A DNA stretch of 64,000 nt from Theobroma cacao (Eukaryota > Streptophyta > Magnoliopsida > Malvales > Malvaceae). The position numbers and the translations under genes are program-made. Position 1 is the stretch's first letter. Every line of letters begins with the position of its first letter. The stretch lies in contig NC_030858.1 of the NCBI RefSeq assembly GCF_000208745.1, forward strand, positions 17,853,691-17,917,690, in the 5' to 3' direction. Positions 58,836 to 64,000 of this stretch are shown here, one piece after another. The notes beneath the pieces were generated by a model. The model worked only from the letters and a program-made list of their open reading frames with translations, did no database searches and was not told the DNA's origin.

Positions 58836-59042
58836 AGAAGCTCATAACTTCTAATTTGATTAAGTCCAACTTAATCACTTCTCCCATTTTATTTTCAACA
58901 TTTATTTTAGGTGTGTGACTCATTAGGCTTGTAACATGTTGGTAATGAACTCAACATATAATTCATAAGTTAAACTTAGAATTAGATAAATTTAAACTAT
59001 TTTAAATTTATCATTAATCAAGTTAACTACCAAGAGTTCATA

Positions 59043-61392
59043 TGTCAAACCCTGTTCTATAAAATAATTACGACGTCATTTACATGCTCAATAGAATGTT
59101 TACAGATTTAGAAAGTTCGAGGAATCGTTAAAAGACGATATTGCCCCTAATAGTACCATTGAGTCGATTAAGCCTCGAACTAGTTCAAATAGGAATTTTA
59201 AGGTGAAATTAAGAGTTTCACAGTCCATGGATGACTCAAAATGGTAATTCGGAGTTCGAGGATCAATTTGGAGTCAAATCGAAATTTTCACTATTTAGGG
59301 GTAAAATGGTCATTTGCCACTTGGGGACAAAATGGGAATTTTTAGAAAAGATTTTTTTGGTCCATTTGACTTATGGGAGTATGATTTAAGTATTGGAGTA
59401 TAATTTGAAGTTTAGAAGTGAAAAATTTTAATTCCGGTATAATTTGCAGTATAAGGGTGAAATGGTAATTTTGCCACCCCGGGGGCAAATCGATAAATTT
59501 TCACCCCCCACACTTGTCAAGACCAAGGGATTTTATTCATCATGGAAATGGATAAACATGAGAAATGTGTGGTGGAGAATTAAAGAATTAAAAGTCAAAT
59601 ATTTAAAATTTNNNNNNNNNNNNNNNNNNNNNNNNNNNNNNNNNNNNNNNNNNNNNNNNNNNNNNNNNNNNNNNNNNNNNNNNNNNNNNNNNNNNNNNNN
59701 NNNNNNNNNNNNNNNNNNNNNNNNNNNNNNNNNNNNNNNNNNNNNNNNNNNNNNNNNNNNNNNNNNNNNNNNNNNNNNNNNNNNNNNNNNNNNNNNNNNN
59801 NNNNNNNNNNNNNNNNNNNNNNNNNNNNNNNNNNNNNNNNNNNNNNNNNNNNNNNNNNNNNNNNNNNNNNNNNNNNNNNNNNNNNNNNNNNNNNNNNNNN
59901 NNNNNNNNNNNNNNNNNNNNNNNNNNNNNNNNNNNNNNNNNNNNNNNNNNNNNNNNNNNNNNNNNNNNNNNNNNNNNNNNNNNNNNNNNNNNNNNNNNNN
60001 NNNNNNNNNNNNNNNNNNNNNNNNNNNNNNNNNNNNNNNNNNNNNNNNNNNNNNNNNNNNNNNNNNNNNNNNNNNNNNNNNNNNNNNNNNNNNNNNNNNN
60101 NNNNNNNNNNNNNNNNNNNNNNNNNNNNNNNNNNNNNNNNNNNNNNNNNNNNNNNNNNNNNNNNNNNNNNNNNNNNNNNNNNNNNNNNNNNNNNNNNNNN
60201 NNNNNNNNNNNNNNNNNNNNNNNNNNNNNNNNNNNNNNNNNNNNNAATGGGATTTTATAAAATAATTTTATAAAATTTTTGCAAATTTAATAATGATTTC
60301 AAAAATAGAGTAATTGGAGACCTATACTATGATTGTGTTGTTTATCCATGATTTTACATTAAATGGCTTATGATAAATGTGGGTATGACTAGTTATTTTT
60401 ATGATTTTAAGAATATGTGAACTGTGTGTTAAGTGAGCCATGTCATACTATTGTGATTTTATTGGTTGGTGGATTATAAAGTGGGCACTACAGTGACGGG
60501 GGTTCCGTGGGCCAGCCTAATTAGAGGGGCACGGTTCCTAATTATTGAGCTTACCTCGATTGGAGAGGCGCGTAGAATAACTCCCGAGGTAGGATTTGAG
60601 TACACTTAACGCTGGCCACCACGTGAAATTGGGACTCAGCCAACACCAAGGAACGGTTGTGTTGTCAGAGGTTAAATGTGTTTGTGTGTGTGATAATAAA
60701 CAGCCTTGGCGGTCTCGGTAAGATGCCTCCGCAGGGTATCCCCGAGAATGGATTTTTGGCAAGGGCCAAGTTTTTGAAAAGTGCATAAGCCATGTTGAGT
60801 AATTGGATGAAATCCAATTATTTATATGGGTTGGGATGAATTATTTTAATTGTCTCCTATTACTCGGCTTTAAATTATTTTGATGATGTATGTTTACTCA
60901 TTGGGATTTTATAATCTCACCCCTTTTTTCTATACATTTTTCAGGCTCAGGACAATTTGTTGATAGTTGATTAAGACGAAAATTAATCTCGGAGTTGCAT
61001 CTTAGAAAGTAAGGGTTCGTAGCCCTACATCTTCTTAGTCAGTTGGGGGCCCACGTGTCACTGTAAAAGTAATTTTATTCTTCATTTATTTAATTTAAAA
61101 TATGTATGAATATATTTAGCTTTTACACCATGTTTTTGGCGAGTTTTGGTATTGTCGAAGAAAAATGACGAAAATGCCCTTATGAGCCAGAAAGTAATAT
61201 TTTATTGTTTTGATTTGGAAATGACTTATGATTTTTTTTTGAAATGTGAGATTTAATAACTGTCGCTCACTGGGGAGATGCAGAAGCTGATGCTAAGCCT
61301 TGCGGGGTTTCGATCGGCATTCGGGGTAATGAGTGCTTATCGGAATGTCGCGACGATTGTCACAGGCTCGATGGGAGTTCCGGGTCGTGACA
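59043..61392 (+). repeat. Ty3 5' LTR (gag-only element)
   Basis: 2,350 bp including 634 N. It starts TGTCAAACCCTGTTCT and ends CCGGGTCGTGACA, so TGTCA and TGACA form the terminal inverted repeat. Open frames inside it (for example 61278-61508) are not genes. Confidence 0.95.
59612..60245. other. Assembly gap (634 N)
   Basis: Unknown bases inside the 5' LTR, in the part that also fails in the solo LTR at 16590-19181. Confidence 1.
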
Positions 61393-61399
61393 ATTTTAT

Positions 61400-61411
61400 T
61401 GGTATCAGAGC
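61400..61411 (+). promoter_or_regulatory. Primer-binding site, initiator-Met type
   Basis: TGGTATCAGAGC begins seven bases after the LTR (spacer ATTTTAT). Confidence 0.95.
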
Positions 61412-61593
61412 TTTTGGTTATCAAAGCATGGTTTTAAAGTTTTTGGTTTTTATAGTTATTTTAAAAATTCACACTGACACTGCGTGGCCTCGAGTTGAGT
61501 TAAACTAGGTTAAGTTAAGTTGGGTTAGGTAAAGTTGCTTGTATGTAGAGTCTGAGATTACCTAAACTTGCCTTGTTTTCTTTTTAGATTATC

Positions 61594-62935
61594 ATGCCTC
61601 CTCGACATGAGCGCCCACTCCTTACTAGATCAGCTAAGAGGGGTAGAGGTCGTCTTAGGCAGGGTCAGCCAGACCTTAGAGGAGAGGAATCGACCGCGTC
61701 CCCTTTTCGAGCGGCACTTGCTGCTAAACTTGTCGAGATTCCTCCGCCACCTACTTGCATTCCTCCCATGTCTCTTGAGGTAATTCAGGCAATGGCAGCC
61801 TTCTTTACCGTAATGTCTGGTCAAGCTCAGACTAGTCAAGTCCAACCTATAGTGTCACCAGTTACTCCTTCAGTTCCATTGGCACATGATGTCTCTATTT
61901 CTAAAAAGCTGAAGGAGGCTAGACAATTGGGTTGTGTGTCTTTTGTGGGTGAGTTGGACGCCACCGCAGCGAAGGACTGGATTAATCAGGTTTTGGGGAC
62001 ACTCTCCGATATGAGATTGGAGGATGAGATGAAGCTGATAGTGGCTATGAGGTTATTGGAGAAGAGAGCTCGTACATGGTGGAATTCGGTGAAGTCTCGT
62101 TCCACTATTCTCCTAACTTGGTCAGACTTTCTGAGGGAATTTGATAGTCAATATTATACCCATTTCCATCAAAAAGAGAAGAAGAGAGAATTTCTAAGTC
62201 TAAAGTAGGAGAATTTAACTGTAAAGGAGTATGAGACTCAATTTAACAAGCTGCTGTCTTATGTGCCTGATTTAGTAAGGACTAAACAAGATCAGGCCGA
62301 TTATTTCGAGGAAGGGCTCCGCAATGAGATAAGAGAGCGAATGACTATGACAGGTAGGGAGCCCCATAAAAAGGTAGTACAAATGGCATTAAGGGTTGAG
62401 AAGCTCACAAATGAAAATAGGAGAATGCGAGCTAAGTTGGCAAAGAGGAAAAATTCGAATATGTCCTCCAGTCAGCCACTAAAAAGGAGCAAAGGCTCAT
62501 TTGTTTCAAGGAGTGCTCCTTCTGTTTCGGTAACATCCTCCCAACCATCATTTCACAAATGCAGCAAAGGCCTCCGAGATTCAGCGAATTTGCAGTGACT
62601 ACTTTTGAAAAGAGTTTCGGAGGTTCTGACAAATGCAGAGAATGTGGAAGATTTCATGGCAGGGTGTGTTGGGGGCCTTTGCGATGTTTTCATTGTGGCT
62701 AGACGGGTCACTTTAAAACTAATTGTCCACAGTTAGGATAGGCCACTGTAGTTGCTCTATCTTCATCAGCTCATATGGACTTGCAGATGAGAGATTCCTC
62801 TGGACCACAACCGAGGCAGGGAGTAGCTATCCGGCCTAATGTGGAGAGTAGCACCCCAGTATACCCACCTTTCAGACCACAGACTCATGTGTCAACAAAA
62901 GTTTTTGCGGTAATGGAAGATGAAGCACGAGTCTA
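61594..62935 (+). pseudogene. Ty3 gag with zinc knuckle, nonsense and one frameshift
   Basis: Starts MPPRHERPLLTRSAKRGRGR at 61594. A Pro-rich stretch and VIQAMAAFFTVMSGQ lead into the gag domain: AKDWINQVLGTLSDMRLED, then RARTWWNSVKSRSTILLTW and FLREFDSQYYTHFHQKEKK. A TAG at 62206-62208 interrupts it. The same frame continues ENLTVKEYETQFNKLLSYVP and GLRNEIRERMTMTG to about 62565, where a frameshift occurs. The C-terminal part holds CRECGRFHGRVC (about 62637) and a knuckle CFHCG-stop-TGHFKTNC (62690-62730) whose Gln codon is a TAG. Both TAGs fit CAG with one C-to-T change. Gag ends at a TAA near 62933, with no protease following. Confidence 0.9.
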
Positions 62936-63408
62936 ACCTAGAGAAAGTGAATGAAAAGTTAGGTGGGAATGTAAAATAATGATAAGAGATGTAAATACTA
63001 AGTGCTGAGATTGTAAATAAAGCTTTTAAGAATAATATAATAAATGAGTTTATGTAGAATATCGCTATGGAATTTTCTTAATGTATTGTGGAAATTGGAG
63101 TTCAAAAATGCATAAGACATGAAAGATGAATCTTTAAGGCATTGATGAGAATGAAAGTGTAACCCCACATGTGTAGGGATTGGTACTATGGGTAACTAAA
63201 GTGAAGAATGATCTTGAATGGTTCAAGATTTAAATTTCATGTATGATGAGTGATGTAGGTAGAGCAACGAAAAGAACATCTCAATAGTTAAAGGATTGTG
63301 GAAGATTGCTCAAACGAAGGAGATGACATGAGATGTTGAAAATTGGATAAAAGCTAATACCCCTATCTTTTCTTGGAGTTTGATAAGTGAAATTTTGAGG
63401 ACAAAATT
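62936..63408 (+). other. Non-coding tail of the gag-only Ty3 element
   Basis: About 470 bases with no frame, purine-rich (many GAATG/AAGTG words). It stands where pol would be expected in an autonomous relative. Confidence 0.7.
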
Positions 63409-63429
63409 TTATTTTAAAGGAGGTAGTGT
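63409..63429 (+). promoter_or_regulatory. Polypurine tract region
   Basis: AAAGGAGGTAGTG directly precedes the 3' LTR. The preceding TTGAGGACAAAATTTTATTT is the conserved context in plant Ty3 elements. It primes plus-strand DNA synthesis. Confidence 0.85.
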
Positions 63430-64000
63430 TGTCAAACCCTGTTCTATAAAATAATTACGACGTCATTTATATGCTCAATAGAATGTTTACAGATTTAGAA
63501 AGTTCGAGGAATTGTTAAAAGACGATATTGCCCCTAATGGTACCATTAAGTCGATTAAGCCTCGAACTAGTTCAAATAGGAATTTTAAGGTGAAATTAAG
63601 AGTTTCACAGTTCATAGATGACTCAAAATAGTAATTCGGAGTTCGAGGATCAATTTGGAGTCAAACCAAAATTTTCACTATCTAAGGGTAAAATGGTCAT
63701 TTGCCACTTTGGGACAAAATGAGAATTTTTAGAAAAGATTTTTTTGGTCCATTTGACTTATGGGAGTATGATTTAAGTATTGGAGTTTGATTTGAAGTTT
63801 AGAAGTGAAAAATTTTAATTCCGGTATAATTTGGAGTATAAGGGTGAAATGGTAATTTTGCCACCCCGGGGGCAAATCGGTAAATTTTCACCCCCGACAC
63901 TTGTCAAGACCAAGGAATTTTATTCATCATGGAAATGGATAAACATGAGAAATGTGTGGTGGAGAATTAAAGAATTAAAAGTCAAATATTTAAATTTTGA
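63430..64000 (+). repeat. Ty3 3' LTR, partial (runs off window)
   Basis: Starts TGTCAAACCCTGTTCT, collinear with the 5' LTR for its whole visible length (571 bases). Confidence 0.95.

Larger units (their letters stand above)
51034..59040 (-). mobile_element. Copia-type LTR element coding only gag (TR-GAG-like), minus strand
   Basis: LTRs at 51034-52150 (3') and 57908-59040 (5') flank 5.76 kb. On the minus strand an initiator-Met PBS follows the 5' LTR at once, then ~2.9 kb of non-coding leader with a 180-bp repeat, a UBN2-type gag with a zinc knuckle (54995-54135), then ~2 kb of non-coding tail. No protease, integrase, RT or RNase H text is present anywhere. A gag-only element with intact signals is non-autonomous by definition; the name TR-GAG has been used for such plant elements. 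A Ty3 LTR starts at 59043, two bases beyond the 5' LTR, so the copia target duplication cannot be checked. Confidence 0.85.
57908..59040 (-). repeat. Copia-type 5' LTR
   Basis: 1,133 bp, plus-strand TGTTGGGTGAGG ... AGAGTTCA, homologous to 51034-52150. Confidence 0.9.
59043..64000 (+). mobile_element. Ty3/gypsy element coding only gag (TR-GAG-like), 3' end off window
   Basis: The 5' LTR (59043-61392), initiator-Met PBS, gag (61594-62935), a short non-coding tail, a polypurine tract and the start of the 3' LTR (63430) follow in order. The internal region is only 2.04 kb and has no protease, RT, RNase H or integrase text. Over the ~570 bases shared by both LTRs I count about 19 differences, mostly G/A and C/T, near 97 percent identity, so the insertion is comparatively young. 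The LTR end GTGACA and the purine-tract phrase GAGGACAAAATTTTATTTTA are typical of plant chromovirus-like elements. The flanking bases left are TCATA. Confidence 0.9.

Noticed and set aside
61278..61508. Open frame starting MQKLMLSLAGFRSAF
   Set aside because: It spans the end of the Ty3 LTR and the PBS. The same LTR text recurs in the solo LTR as non-coding.

Overview
This window looks like a repeat-dominated stretch of a eudicot plant nuclear genome. It is AT-rich and has no bacterial-style operons. It holds nested LTR retrotransposons with plant-type primer-binding sites (initiator-Met and Asp), plant LINEs that carry an RNase H domain, PIF/Harbinger-like terminal-inverted-repeat DNA elements, and remnants of plant nuclear genes with spliceosomal introns. 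I see no complete, plausibly functional host gene, no tRNA or rRNA gene and no CRISPR array. Two runs of N (17709-18665 and 59612-60245) are assembly gaps. The species cannot be named from sequence alone.

Layout. 1-5357: copia-like non-coding and LTR debris, split at 1049-2570 by a 5'-truncated LINE with a 15-bp target-site duplication. 5358-13565: a degenerate Athila-type Ty3 element (Asp PBS, gag, protease, two LTRs) that has lost RT, RNase H and integrase and carries a nested MITE-like element; a partial LTR lies in inverted orientation at 13571-14413. 14414-16584: repeat-motif-rich DNA with a TATA box. 16590-19181: a solo Ty3 LTR with a perfect 5-bp duplication. 19966-23186: a Harbinger-like element with TTA duplication carrying two spliced terminal exons of a host gene. 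23187-26733: a long Ty3-type LTR running into a minisatellite (26734-27206), into which a processed pseudogene of a HAD-family hydrolase has inserted. 29142-29365: the end of a remorin gene. 30839-36609: a minus-strand LINE broken by part of another Ty3 LTR. 36610-38018: an Athila LTR. 38100-39215: a second LINE fragment. 40244-41190: three exons of a presequence-protease (PreP) pseudogene. 41355-48772: a second Athila-type element with gag, protease, RT, RNase H and integrase, all broken. 50105-50229: an exon of a NatA auxiliary-subunit (NAA15-like) gene. 51034-59040: a minus-strand copia-type element coding only gag. 59043 to the end: a plus-strand Ty3 element coding only gag, whose insertion abuts or trims the end of the copia-type element; its 3' LTR runs off the window.

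How the parts work together. Both young LTR elements at the right keep LTRs, PBS and gag but lack pol, so any movement would depend on enzymes supplied in trans; this architecture has been called TR-GAG. The Athila pair shows two routes of decay: loss of the pol core in one, nonsense, frameshift and catalytic-site mutation in the other. Four host-gene remnants (HAD hydrolase, remorin, PreP, NAA15) plus the exon pair inside the Harbinger element show that this was once genic DNA or has repeatedly received gene copies. I found no convincing new biological system. The most informative signals are the gag-only elements, the Harbinger element with captured exons, the palindrome-rich LTR minisatellites and the retrocopy inside a minisatellite.
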